From: Linum tenue | Lineage: Eukaryota; Streptophyta; Magnoliopsida; Malpighiales; Linaceae | Length of the DNA stretch: 64,000 nucleotides | Reading direction: 5' to 3' | NCBI GenBank assembly: GCA_946122785.1 | Contig: CAMGYJ010000004.1 | Location: 22,143,684 to 22,207,683, forward strand | Part shown: positions 23,301 to 32,882 of the stretch, piece after piece | Position numbering within the stretch: the first letter of the stretch is position 1 | How the letters are laid out: every line of letters starts with the position of its first letter | The notes under the pieces: model-generated | What the model was told of the DNA's origin: nothing | The model's input: the letters and a program-made list of their open reading frames with translations, nothing else | The model's database searches: none | Translations under genes and position numbers: made by a program

Positions 23301-26300
23301 TGTCAATCTGTATGGGATTGGTGCTCATAAGTTTATTGTGCATTCTAGATGCATTCATACTGCTTTGGTAGTGCACATTTGGTCCCAGGTTCTCCTACAC
23401 CTGAGCTGCAATCTCTCTTCCAGCTTAACCTTTTCAATTGAGAAGTCTTAGATTAGACTGGTTCAATAAACACACTATGGTATATTGTTTACTTCTATTA
23501 ATGTGCATGCCACAAATCTTGCGTGGTCGAGATAACTATCTTTCTTGTTCATTCCAATAAACACCGCAGAAAGGTATTGATGAAAATTGGGCAGCAGCGC
23601 TGGAGTACAATCCTGAAGCTTTTGCTCGGGTGGTAAGTATGCTCTTCAATCTCATTCACAATTGCTATTCATATGGTATGTTTTGATTTGGCTGCTCTCT
23701 GTATGCTTCAGGTTATGCTTTATGTGGATATGGAGGTCAATGGGGTTCCACTGAAGGTAGAGGTTTTAAGTTACAACTGTTGTTAGAATATATGTTCTAT
23801 TCATCCTCCTATTATTCCTACTCACTTGTAGCTTGTGTGCTAAGTTATTACCTCATTTAACTAGTTTATTATGAGCAATAATTAAGTGACTAAATGAAAA
23901 CTTTCCAGTATGATTTTTTCATATGTTTTTCTTGTATAATTAGTATGTTCATTATGCTGGACGCTGGATCTTTGTGCATTTAATGTCTTTAATTGTAGGC
24001 ATTTGTTGATAGTGGCGCTCAATCAACAATAATATCGAAAAGCTGTGCTGAGAAATGTGGGTACGTGCTGTTGTCATTGATGATTTTCTTTTGGGTGGAA
24101 AGACGACGCCAATGGCGTCAATCATTGATGATTTTGTGAATTAAAGCATCACATGTCTTCCTATATAGTGAAGTCTTTGAACTTGCAGCTTGAAGAGTGC
24201 AGTTTCAGCTCTATGAGTCTACACACTATCATTTTGAAAAGTTCCACTTTGCTTAATGCTTCTCATTTTAGGAACCAACTTTATGAACTTTAATTGGGTA
24301 AACAACTATTAGGGTAGTGGTCAAGCTCGGAAGTTGTAAGTTAAGGTTTTGGGAGAGTTATCCTCCATTTTTTCTGCTATGGGTTCTGATCTCGCAATTT
24401 TTATGGTTCTATTTTTTAAGGAATGTTATGCATCCTTTATATGTATTCTCATAATGCAGTAGCATTCATAACACGAATCTTCGTACTCCAAGATAACTTC
24501 TGTCTCATTGTGATTTATATTGGATGATATGAGAGAAACAACTTCCCATTCCAAATTTAATTTTGATGTTCCATTTGTTTAATTATTACTGGAATGGCCT
24601 ATTACAGATTGCTGAGGCTTTTAGATCAGCGCTACAAAGGCATTGCTCATGGTGTTGGCCAGTCAGAGATACTGGGCCGTATACATGTAGCTCCAATCAA
24701 GGTACTTTTTTTTATCATCATAGTGAAGGTCTTCTTTTGTCTATGCTGCACTCTACCTTTTTTCAGTCCATAGTGGATTCTACTTTATCTGGTTACTGAA
24801 TTCTGTTCATGTAGATCGGCAATATATTTTATCCTTGCTCCTTCATCGTGCTGGAGTCTCCCAACATGGAATTCCTCTTTGGGCTTGACATGCTCCGCAA
24901 GCACCAGGTACATCATGGTTTGGCATAAGCATTAGTTCCCCTGAGTTTGGATCTTTTCTGAATTCTGACTTAGTCCCTTGTCTGCAGTGCATTATTGATT
25001 TAAAGGAGAATGTTCTAAGAGTAGGTGGTGGAGAAGTTTCAGTACCATTTTTGCAAGGTATTGTTGTAATTTGGCAATTAATGTCACTTGTGCTTTGTGT
25101 GATATTGCATGCAGTCTTTTGTTTGTCCTTTTATGCTACAAATCTCATTATTTATGATGCTTAGCTGCTCACTGGTTAGTGGTTACTGTATCCATGACTA
25201 CCAATGTTTCAGAGAAAGACATTCCGTCTCGTTTCTTGGATGAGGAAAGATACTCCAAAGAAGCATCTAGCTCTGGAAATCCGGTAAGCATACTTCTCTT
25301 GTTGTTCTTGATGGTTTGGTAAGTTTCCGCCATTTTTGTGATAGGTTGCTATAGTATTCATTTTATTAACTGCAAGGAAATTTGACACATGCCATGGTTT
25401 CCCAAATGTGGCATGAGTTTCTAACAATATGTGATTTCTAAAGTGACAATAGATATGGAATAGTAGTCTTAAAAATACATGTTTTGCTGTTGGCCAATGT
25501 GTCTTACTGATTTAAGGAGCTACGGGTGCCTTTACTTGCAACTTCAAATTTAGATTGTACTGTCTGAACTTTCAAACTGTCATGAATTACAGCTCCCTTG
25601 AGCTTATATCCTTTTCTTTTTGAGAAGTCCAAACAATAATGTACTCTTTATATTGATATCGATATTTGTGTTTTCAGGCTGTACAAGCAGCATCAAACAA
25701 GAAGAGTGATGCTCCAGTAGTAGGATCATCATCTGGTTAGTTTTCTTAAATACTTGCACGAAGTGGAATTATACTTGTGTGATTGGCCAAATTTATCAAG
25801 CTAAGGATTATGATGGAAATCTAGATGAGATTATACCCAATATTGATCCGAGGAATGTCATTGATTGTCCACTTCCTTGGACTAGACTTAGACAACTTGC
25901 TTATGTTATCAAAGACGCTCTCAAAGAGTTGTCAATTCCTAACAAAGATACTGAATTTCAAAATTGGGGATTTCCTTCAACAATCCCTGCCCAACAAGGA
26001 TTTGAAGAAGATTACTTTTATTATATTGTTGTCCATGTTGGTTTAGGAGTCTATTATATCTGCTTCATTTATTTTCTTAAATATGAGTGGTTTTGGTTTC
26101 CTAGTAGCAGAGTGATTACTTTTCAGTTTTCTAGGTCTAGAAGAAAGTCTTTTCTTTTGGGTTAGCCTCTCTATAAAATGTAAATATAAGGCTTGTAATT
26201 CAGTTTTATGCATTCAGTATTCAGATTTCAGTAACGAGTTCTCTGTGCAAGAGATGTTTCTTTGTGATTTCTTAGGCTTATCAGGTTGTGGTGCTTAGCC

Positions 26301-27233
26301 CCAAATCTTATCACTGACGGGTGTGGCAGCTCTTCCTCCATCTAACCTACTCAAAACCCTAAATTTTCTTATTCCTTTCAATTTCCAACAACCCTAACTA
26401 TTGTATTCTCATTTAGAGCAACTTAAGCACATCAGATTAGGTCCATATCTTTGATTGTTTGAGATTCGATGCATGGTTCTAGAAGGCATAATTTTTCTTA
26501 TGCCTAGGCGCTAGACAGTGGCAAAACAACTTGCCTAGACCCTAGGCAGACAATTAGGCGTTCATAATGCCTAGGTGACTCCTAAAGTAAAAATGTGTTA
26601 TAAAATTGTTGTTGAGGGTTAAATAAGTTATTAATCATTTGAAATCGAACTAAAGTAAAAATGTGTTATAAAATTGTTATTGCTACTAAAATTTGCTATT
26701 TTCACCAGAACGCATAGGCGCCGCGTAGACACCGCTTATTCATCCTAGGTGTTAGGCAGAGCCCCAACGCTTGTCTAGCGCCTTCTTGAACCTTGGCCAA
26801 TGTAATGCCAATATTTTTTGAGTTCATCCCCATGGATAGCATTTTGACCCTTTTATCGCCTTTTGACAGGACCTGCAAGCGGCAATGTGATGCAGGTAAA
26901 TCTCTGCTGTTAATCTCTCTCCCTTTTTCTAATGCCTTGCATTGTCATTGTAACTTTCCATGTTCTTGTACTAATGTGTGCTAATCAACTGGCAGTTGGT
27001 TGTTAATTAAATGTGAAAAGAACCTCTCGCGGTCTCTCTTCCTGGGTCAGATTATTGCTTAGTCATGATTTTCATCTAAGAAAGCATCTATCGTTTATTT
27101 GCAGGGACCCGATTTCGAGGCCAAAGTAGCGAAACTCGTGGAACTTGGCTTTGGTAGAGAAGCTGTGATACAAGCTCTTAAACTGTTTGGGGGGAATGAA
27201 GAACAAGCTGCTGGATTCCTCTTCGGAGGCTAA
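20338..27233 (+). CDS. DDI1: DDI1, ubiquitin-receptor retropepsin-like protease
   Basis: Sixteen exons: 20338-20403, 20527-20559, 20850-20974, 21623-21731, 22130-22246, 23149-23214, 23570-23632, 23712-23756, 23999-24060, 24608-24701, 24815-24907, 24988-25057, 25213-25283, 25678-25735, 26870-26895, 27105-27233. All introns are GT-AG. The joined frame is 1227 nt, 408 residues, close to the roughly 414 of the Arabidopsis protein. Ubiquitin-like domain about 1-72 (start [11 protein letters not shown]); helical domain about 110-200; retropepsin-like domain with active site FVDSGAQST (Asp212) and the later [10 protein letters not shown] segment; UBA domain about 367-408 ([16 protein letters not shown]). 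DDI1 proteins carry heavily ubiquitinated cargo to the proteasome in cytosol and nucleus, and in other organisms cleave some ubiquitinated substrates as dimers. No stop or frameshift is seen, so the gene looks functional. Exon limits come from splice consensus and family similarity. Confidence 0.95.
22340..22630 (-). repeat. tRNA-like SINE-type fragments in DDI1 intron 5
   Basis: On the minus strand around 22460-22390 the sequence reads like a tRNA-derived head: an A-box-like TTGGTCTAGTGGTAA and a B-box-like CAGATTCAAGTCCC about 40 nt later, ending in AT-rich sequence. A second block (22505-22630, + strand) carries TTAGTGGCAAAAGGTGG and CAGGTTTGAGTC, also tRNA-like. No full tRNA cloverleaf or target duplication is evident. 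Confidence 0.4.
25779..26165 (+). other. Unidentified 128-codon open frame in DDI1 intron 14
   Basis: Begins 43 nt after the exon 14 donor, on the gene's strand. Residues 1-85 look like a soluble protein ([20 protein letters not shown] segment); the rest is hydrophobic and aromatic and may be non-coding. A TATA-like TATAAAA follows at 26172-26178. The intron is long (1134 nt) and this block has no counterpart in a normal DDI1 gene, so it is an insertion. I do not recognise it: a fragment of an endogenous pararetrovirus, a retroelement piece or a captured gene fragment are all possible. Confidence 0.3.
26473..26797. mobile_element. MITE-like repeat in DDI1 intron 14
   Basis: Left end GGTTCTAGAAGGC and right end GCCTTCTTGAACC are imperfect inverted repeats. 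Inside are many CCTAGGCGCTAG / GCGCCTATGCG-like motifs and a direct repeat of about 30 bp (AAAGTAAAAATGTGTTATAA at 26586 and 26652). No target duplication found. Confidence 0.45.
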
Positions 27234-27560
27234 AAAAGGCTACCGGAACAACAACAAAAAACAGGGAACGGAGTGGAGGTGTTGATTCTCTTTGAAATTT
27301 TAGGCATTGCAAAAACGACTGGTGACCAGGACATTGTAACCCTCTGTGCTACATTGTTTGAAATTCATGGGATTTTCTATTGGATTATTTTTTATGGCAA
27401 AAGAAGCCTACTGGGTGAAAAAAATAACGGAGTCGATGTGTGGTTCTCTTTATAATTTTAGGCATAGCAAAATTGACAGGAGACCAGAAAATTGTATCCC
27501 ATTTTGATACATAGTTGGAAATTTCATGGGATTTTCTGTTGGATTATTTTTGAATGCCAG
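27234..27560 (+). repeat. DDI1 3' UTR with a tandem duplication
   Basis: After the stop codon, a block of about 130-150 bp (from GGAGTGGAGGTGTTGATTCT near 27272) occurs again, diverged, from GGAGTCGATGTGTGGTTCTC near 27430. Both copies contain AATTTTAGGCAT(T/A)GCAAAA and CATGGGATTTTCT(A/G)TTGGAT. The duplication therefore lies in, or just past, the 3' UTR. No definite poly(A) signal was assigned. Confidence 0.65.
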
Positions 27561-27854
27561 TTACCGTTAGTAAGGTGAGTTTCGCTTCTTAAATAGGCTT
27601 ACGAGACATGTTAATTTCTCAACAAAACAGTTAACTCATAATCACCAAGTTTTAGTTTTTGGTTTGTACAAGACATATTGCTTAGTCAATTTATTCAGTT
27701 TTTATCCACTAATATAAGCTTACGGCAAAGACTATCATATACACGTGGAAATCCCCTAAGATATATTATATGCATACCTGATGCTTCAATTCTCTAATTT
27801 TGGCCCATGCCCTCGGACGTTTAGAAAGTCTTGCTTGGAGGTGGAGGAAGCGAG

Positions 27855-27856
<2 letters not shown>

Positions 27857-27886
<30 letters not shown>
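27857..27886. repeat. (GA)15 microsatellite
   Basis: Uninterrupted GA dinucleotides downstream of DDI1. Open frames on both strands across it are simple artefacts of the repeat. Confidence 0.9.
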
Positions 27887-27888
<2 letters not shown>

Positions 27889-27958
27889 CAAAGCTTCGAA
27901 CCAGAGACCATGTGGTTGTGTGGCAAACACACAGAAAGTCTTGCTATACAAACATCCA

Positions 27959-28146
27959 GAAACAATATTGATCTATGTATCATGTATAGATATAGATCAG
28001 AGAAATTTAGAAATGTGTCAATCGGTTAATCTAACATCGAGAATCAATTTTGATTCATGTATCAATTTTGAATCATGTATTATGTATACGTGTCTAAATT
28101 TCTCTAATCTATATTGTTTCAATGATACATGGATCAATATTGATTA
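27959..28146. repeat. Short inverted repeat (MITE-like)
   Basis: The left arm (CAATATTGATCTATGTATCA, then ATAGATCAGAGAAATTTAGA) returns in reverse complement on the right (TCTAAATTTCTCTAATCTAT, then TGATACATGGATCAATATTG). Arms are about 55 bp around a 70-bp centre with further ATTGATTCATGTATCA copies. Confidence 0.6.
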
Positions 28147-28189
28147 TCGTTGTTTAGACAGGTTTATCAATAACTGTTGAACGCTCTAT

Positions 28190-29499
28190 CAAAGTCGGCA
28201 GGTCATTGGCGAAATCAACGGGTTTAAGCTAACAGTTCTCTGCAAAAGAGAGAAGTTACTATTTTTACGAAGGAAAATGGTGGTCTAAGGCTGCCAACGT
28301 TAGCTCAAAATGGCGGTCTAGGCAAGGAAATAGTGAGTTTGCATCGCCTATCTCCAGGAGCACGGAAGATATTCTGCCTGTACAAAGGAAATTGGTGAGG
28401 TTACTTAAGAAGTTGGCAGGTCGATTCTGCTAGCTGGCCACTATAACCAAGCAAACTTGGCCTCCTATTGATACTTGCGGAGCCGAGTTGGATAAAGGAG
28501 CAGGGGAACAACTTCTCTTGTTGGATGTTTCAGATTAGAAGTCAGTTACTCTACTCCCTTCTACAATGCGGTTGTTGTCCTCGGGTGCTCGAAGGTGATA
28601 GGTTGTTCAACTTGTTTTGGCTTCTCTACTTTCCTTCTAGGGGTAGGTACCTCTCTAGCTTCATTTCCACTCTGATGTGTCACAGCTTTCATTTCAGACT
28701 CTTTAACTCGATTTCGAGAAATGGCAGCTTGAGTGATGATTCCCATCCGGATGGACAAGGTCGTCAAAGATGATTGGTGACATTGCAACCCTGATTCAAT
28801 AGATGAAAATTTTCAGAAGCTTCCTCTATAAACTTCTCAATCTTCTCAAACTTCTGTGAGCTCGAACTCACAAATGTGGTTACAAGATTTTCAAGCTTGG
28901 AAATTCTCTCAGTTTGCGGTTGACAGGAAAATGACGTCATAGCATGAATCTGAGGCTATTGATCAGATGGTGTTACCCATGCATAGTCTGGATGGTTGTG
29001 CCACCCCGGATTGTGCGACCTGCTACATGGATTGTTGTTATTGGTGGAAATCCTAGCACTAGCAATGACATTATCAATAGATTTGACATTCTTCTACCGT
29101 ATGGTTGGGACTTGAACACCATTCACACACCATAAGCGAACTCTTGCCTTGCTTTCGATCATCCAAAATTACCATGATAAACTTATCAATCCTTTCTTCA
29201 AGTGAAGAACTTGTTTCGGTGGAATGCACTCTCCTCTCTCAAATATTCCTTCCTCGCCTCATCATTCCCCAATCGTATCCCTTTGTGGCATTTCTTCAAA
29301 TAATGCAGTCATTTGGGATGGAGTCTTGTTGAGCATATTCACTTGGCACAAGGAATCAATGAGTGTTCGGTCTTGGAAAATACCATTGTAGAAGGTTTCA
29401 ATCCGGAATTTCTTATAAAAACCGTGGTGTGGGCATTGGAAAAAAATTGGAATAGCACTCCCAAGCATCCCTCAAAATCTTATCATCTTCTTCTTTAGG
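28190..29499 (-). pseudogene. Decayed Athila-like gag fragment
   Basis: The minus-strand frame at 29262-29468 aligns with part of the gag copy at 60882-61481: it shares FYNGIFQDRTLIDSLCQ-like text where the other has FYGGLMQEDEILIDSLCQ, followed by a P-Q-MT-FEEM motif. Further left the similarity fades and stops and frameshifts abound. Gag forms the virus-like particle of the element; this piece cannot. It ends at about 29499, where it is joined to an LTR end in the opposite orientation. Confidence 0.6.
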
Positions 29500-29537
29500 T
29501 GGGATTGTATTGTGATAGTCAGAGTGAGTCAAGTTTT

Positions 29538-29554
29538 TGGCGCCGTTGCCGGGG
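29538..29554 (+). other. Primer-binding site, tRNA-Asp type
   Basis: TGGCGCCGTTGCCGGGG, exactly complementary to the 3' end of plant tRNA-Asp, 6 nt after an LTR end (GAGTCA at 29531). Only about 30 bp of that LTR remain to the left. tRNA-Asp priming is typical of Athila-type gypsy elements. Confidence 0.9.
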
Positions 29555-29679
29555 AACAACGGTCCGTTATCGTGAAAAGTTTGTTTGGTGTTAATCTAAC
29601 TTTTAATTTGTGTTTGGTTGGGTTGTGAAGTGTTTGCCTGTGTTAGACGTGTTGTGTTCTCTAAGTGTGTGGGGAGGTG

Positions 29680-30037
29680 CATGACCCAGAGCAATCCAGC
29701 GCCTTTAACACCGCTGGACGAGGACATCAACCGGACTCTCCGACTTCTAGCTCGAGAGAGGGAGAAATCGGAGGCAAGAAGGAGAAGTGAAGAAAGGGGG
29801 ACAACAAGTTGGTCCCCAAGTTGAAGGAATTGAAGGAGAAGTTGAAGTTGAAATGGCGGGGAATAAACATTGAGGTGTTAATCCGCTTCCAAACCCAAAT
29901 GGAGAAGCGGAAGCCGAGGAAGGGCCAAGGACTATGGGATTTTACATGGTTCCACGGGCGGCGGATATCCAATCTCCCATCTTACATCCACCCATGGCCG
30001 CCAACAACTTTGAGATCAAGCCCTCTCTCGTGACGAT
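29680..30037 (+). pseudogene. Athila-like gag 5' end, broken
   Basis: Starts MTQSNPAPLTPLDEDINRTL, nearly the same as the gag start on the minus strand at 62168. After frameshifts it continues with FYMVPRAADIQSPILHPPMA and ends at EIKPSLVT, where the sequence passes into an LTR start at 30038. The junction shares GATT(C), so a microhomology-mediated deletion or recombination is likely. Everything downstream in gag and all of pol is missing. Confidence 0.75.
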
Positions 30038-31502
30038 TGATTCGGGCCCAAATGTACACATTTTACCCCTCATTTCTTATTCGTTTAGCTTAGTATTTCA
30101 TTGGTCCTCGACATATTTCACTCTAGGTTGTGATTGTTTTGATACATTTCAGGTCCTAGCACGTGTGGAAGGGTCGAGGATGAGTTTTGGGATAATTGGA
30201 GGTCAAAAAGCGCAAAAAAAAAAAAATCGAAGAAAAGTCCGAAGACCGTGACAATTGTGTCAATTGCCCCATAATAGTGAAGTGAAGGTGTCTAGGAAAC
30301 CGCCGCATTTCACGACCGGACATGGCAGTTCACGGTCTCCTAAGACCGTGAAATGGACCACAAACCGTGAACATCGAGCAGTCTAGCGAGGTTCCAGAAG
30401 TTACTGTCGAAGCGGTGCGTTTTGGAGACGACTAAGTTCACGGACGCGTTTAGATGTTCACGGTCGTGAACTGGCCAACGCGTCCGTGAACTGGTCACTT
30501 TCGGGCAAATATGAAGACAACAACGGGGAGAGAGAAAGGGGAGCTGGTTTTTGGAGAAGAATTGGTTTCTTTCTCTAGCGTTTGCCGAAAAACACCAAAG
30601 GGGAGTTCTAGTGTGTGAGAGAGAGAGTGCTAGAGTGATCTTGGAGCATCATTGAAGGCTTGGGTGGAGATTCAAGTCTAGAAGAAGAAGAAGAAGATCT
30701 TGAGCTCAAATTTGTAATACCTCTCTCTCTCTCTCTCTAGTAACTCACTCTTTTCTCTTGGGTGTTGTAGATCCCTAACTAATACTTTGTAATCACTTGT
30801 TTAGATTGAATGATTGTCATTGGGTATTGTTTAATTAAATGATTGAAGTATTATTCATGTTGATTGTGCGTGATTGTTCTTAGCATCCTTAGGTTTGTGC
30901 ATGTTGGTGCTTAGCAATCTAATTAGCCACTTTAACCTAGATTAGAGAGGAAAATTTCCCTTTCAAGAGAGACTCAATCGAGTTGGTTTTCCTTTAGCTT
31001 TTTAAGTCACCTAACTAGGTTCATTTCGGGCAAACCTCAATGTTGAATTAAAAAAATTGGTTAAGCGCGATTAAGCCGTCCAACCCTTGAGTTGAGTGAG
31101 GGAGTAAGTCAACCACCGATTGCCTATAATGTATACCTCGGTTTAGCAATCGAGAGTGTGGTCTACAACCATATTTGCATCCCTTTGCGGTTTGCGTCAC
31201 CTTGCCCATAGCAATCGTTCCAATCCAACAAGTCTTGGTTGCTAGTTAGGGGGAAGCAACTCCTGGGTGAAGCTCCCTTAATTAGAATTTTCCTTTATAT
31301 ACTTTTCTTTGCTTGTTTAGTTTGTAGTTTTCTTAGTTTGAAAACCTGAAACCGTTTTGCTAGATAACATCTTAAGCGATTGAAGTAGGGTACATGGACC
31401 GGCCCGGGTTGATATTTAAACATACTTATCCTATACTACACCCGACTAAGGTTTATACTTGGACCTTAGGCGGGAAATTATTGTGGTAATCGGGGCGAGT
31501 CA
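30038..31502 (+). mobile_element. Athila-like LTR, 1465 bp
   Basis: Begins TGATTCGGGCCCAAATG and ends GGGGCGAGTCA, followed 6 nt later by a tRNA-Asp PBS. Contains the palindrome array at 30329-30490, a weak TATA-like site near 30506, a GA/CT-rich leader section, and a U5 with CTAACTAGGTTCATTTCGGG and similar blocks that return in inverse orientation at 34376-34612, 37911-38790 and 62316-62900. It is the longest LTR of this family in the window and seems complete. Confidence 0.8.
30329..30490 (+). promoter_or_regulatory. TTCACGG palindrome array in LTR U3
   Basis: TTCACGGTCT-N4-AGACCGTGAA at 30329-30352, half-sites at about 30363 (AACCGTGAAC) and 30436 (GTTCACGGACGCG), the tight palindrome GTTCACGGTCGTGAAC at 30456-30471 and GTCCGTGAAC at 30482. 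Lies upstream of the presumed transcription start, like the other arrays. Confidence 0.6.
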
Positions 31503-31508
31503 AGTTTT

Positions 31509-31525
31509 TGGCGCCGTTGCCGGGG
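31509..31525 (+). other. Primer-binding site, tRNA-Asp type
   Basis: TGGCGCCGTTGCCGGGG, 6 nt downstream of the LTR ending at 31502. Same site as at 29538, here with a complete LTR in front. Confidence 0.92.
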
Positions 31526-31697
31526 AACCGCGATCCATTATTTTGAAAAGGTCGCTTAGTGCTACTCTATCATTTTCTATCTTGCCTTTTTTGTTCGTGT
31601 TTTATCTTTCGTGTTGTGTTTCGTTTACTCACTCTTCGTCTTAAAGGGTGGTTTGTGTTTGTTTGATTTTCTTTTTGTGTTTTTGTTTGTGTAGGTT

Positions 31698-32077
31698 ATG
31701 AATCAATGATCCCAATGGCTTCTACAATAGGTGGGGGTATCCACAACCACCCGAATGGGAGTACCCCGGAGCTTCATGGAGTGAACAAGAAGGGGGAAGC
31801 CAAGGAACCGGGTTCTACTACCAATCCCCCTTCCAAGAAGAGCAAGCATACCAATGGGGGGGGGGTATCAAGAAGCCTCCCATACCAAGAATATTTCCCT
31901 CAACAACCCAAGGAGAAATTCGAGTTGGAGTTGGGCATGGAGGCTTTCATGGGACAAACCTCAAGACCATGTGCCACTCCACAACTGGAGCCAAAGAGCA
32001 AATAAGAACTCACGGTGGAGCGATTTGTTCGGGGCGCCAATGAAAGGTGCTCTAGCATGGGCCACCCAATCTCCAAG
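31698..32077 (+). pseudogene. Truncated copy of the acidic retroelement ORF
   Basis: Translates to the same protein start as the minus-strand frame at 34175 (NGFYNRWGYPQPPEW, then YPGASWSEQEGG), but lacks the ATG and shifts frame at a run of eight or more G at about 31857. After the shift it continues with YQEYFPQQP, FELELGMEAFMGQ and RPCATPQLEPKSK. It ends near 32077, where a CAAGTAG junction joins it to the 3' non-coding part of an element lying in the other direction. Confidence 0.7.
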
Positions 32078-32850
32078 TAGCGTGAGCTACCCAACATTAG
32101 AATGACCCTTAGACACACAGCTCAAAAGGGTTGACTAAGGAATGATATGATCAGGTCGGTCAACTTTTGGGTCGTGGGCTAATCCTATGCCTCCATCTTC
32201 CTCGCTAATGACAAATGTGATGCTACAAACCGTGGTGAGAGGGAATTATCACACCAGAAAAAAATGATCGGCTCAAAACTAACAGGCTACCTAGCCGCCC
32301 AATCGTCTATTCCACGTTCACAAACTCGATGCATGGCAATTGTAATCGAAGAGTGACCAAGTCAAGACATCCCATTCATTTAAGCACACATGAGAACTAA
32401 GCCTTCGCACAATCCTAATGCACTCTCAGTCATCTTAATAGGATGCACTCGACTATATGTAACAATTCAAGAACGATGCCAAATAAGCACGAGATTCACT
32501 CAAACCGGCCATTTTGAACAAGCATTGCTTGGAGCCCTCAAAATTTTCAAATTCGGGCATACATCAAGGCTCCAAGCATTCAAAACCACACCAAACATCA
32601 CACACATGCATAATAGACTACCCCCTCCCCCCCACACTTAAGCTCGACATTACCCTCAATGGCGTAAAAGAAAGAGGTAGAACGTTGTTACCGGTCAAGT
32701 TGTGAATGTTGGTAATTGGGAGCGGAGGGCGGGTGAGATCCGAAAGAGCAAGGAGATGGCAAAACACCACAAAAATCTCTTCATTTATCGTCTTATTGAA
32801 AGGAAAAGAGATGCAAACCGTTGATGGTTGGGTTGCCTCCCACCAAGCGC
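32078..32850 (-). mobile_element. 3' non-coding region of minus-strand Athila-like element
   Basis: Closely matches 14500-15295 (same orientation) and 34700-35300 (opposite orientation): GACCCTTAGACACAC, CTCAAAAGGGTTGACTAAGG, CCCCACACTTAAGCTC and TGGGTTGCCTCCCACCAAGC at its right end. It follows the acidic ORF and has no coding capacity. Confidence 0.65.
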
Positions 32851-32882
32851 TTCTTTAACATCGTGAGCCGGACGCTTGTTCT

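Noticed and set aside
27766..28029. Overlapping frames on both strands near the (GA)n tract
   Set aside because: Produced by the microsatellite (Arg-Glu and Ser-Leu runs); no protein signal.
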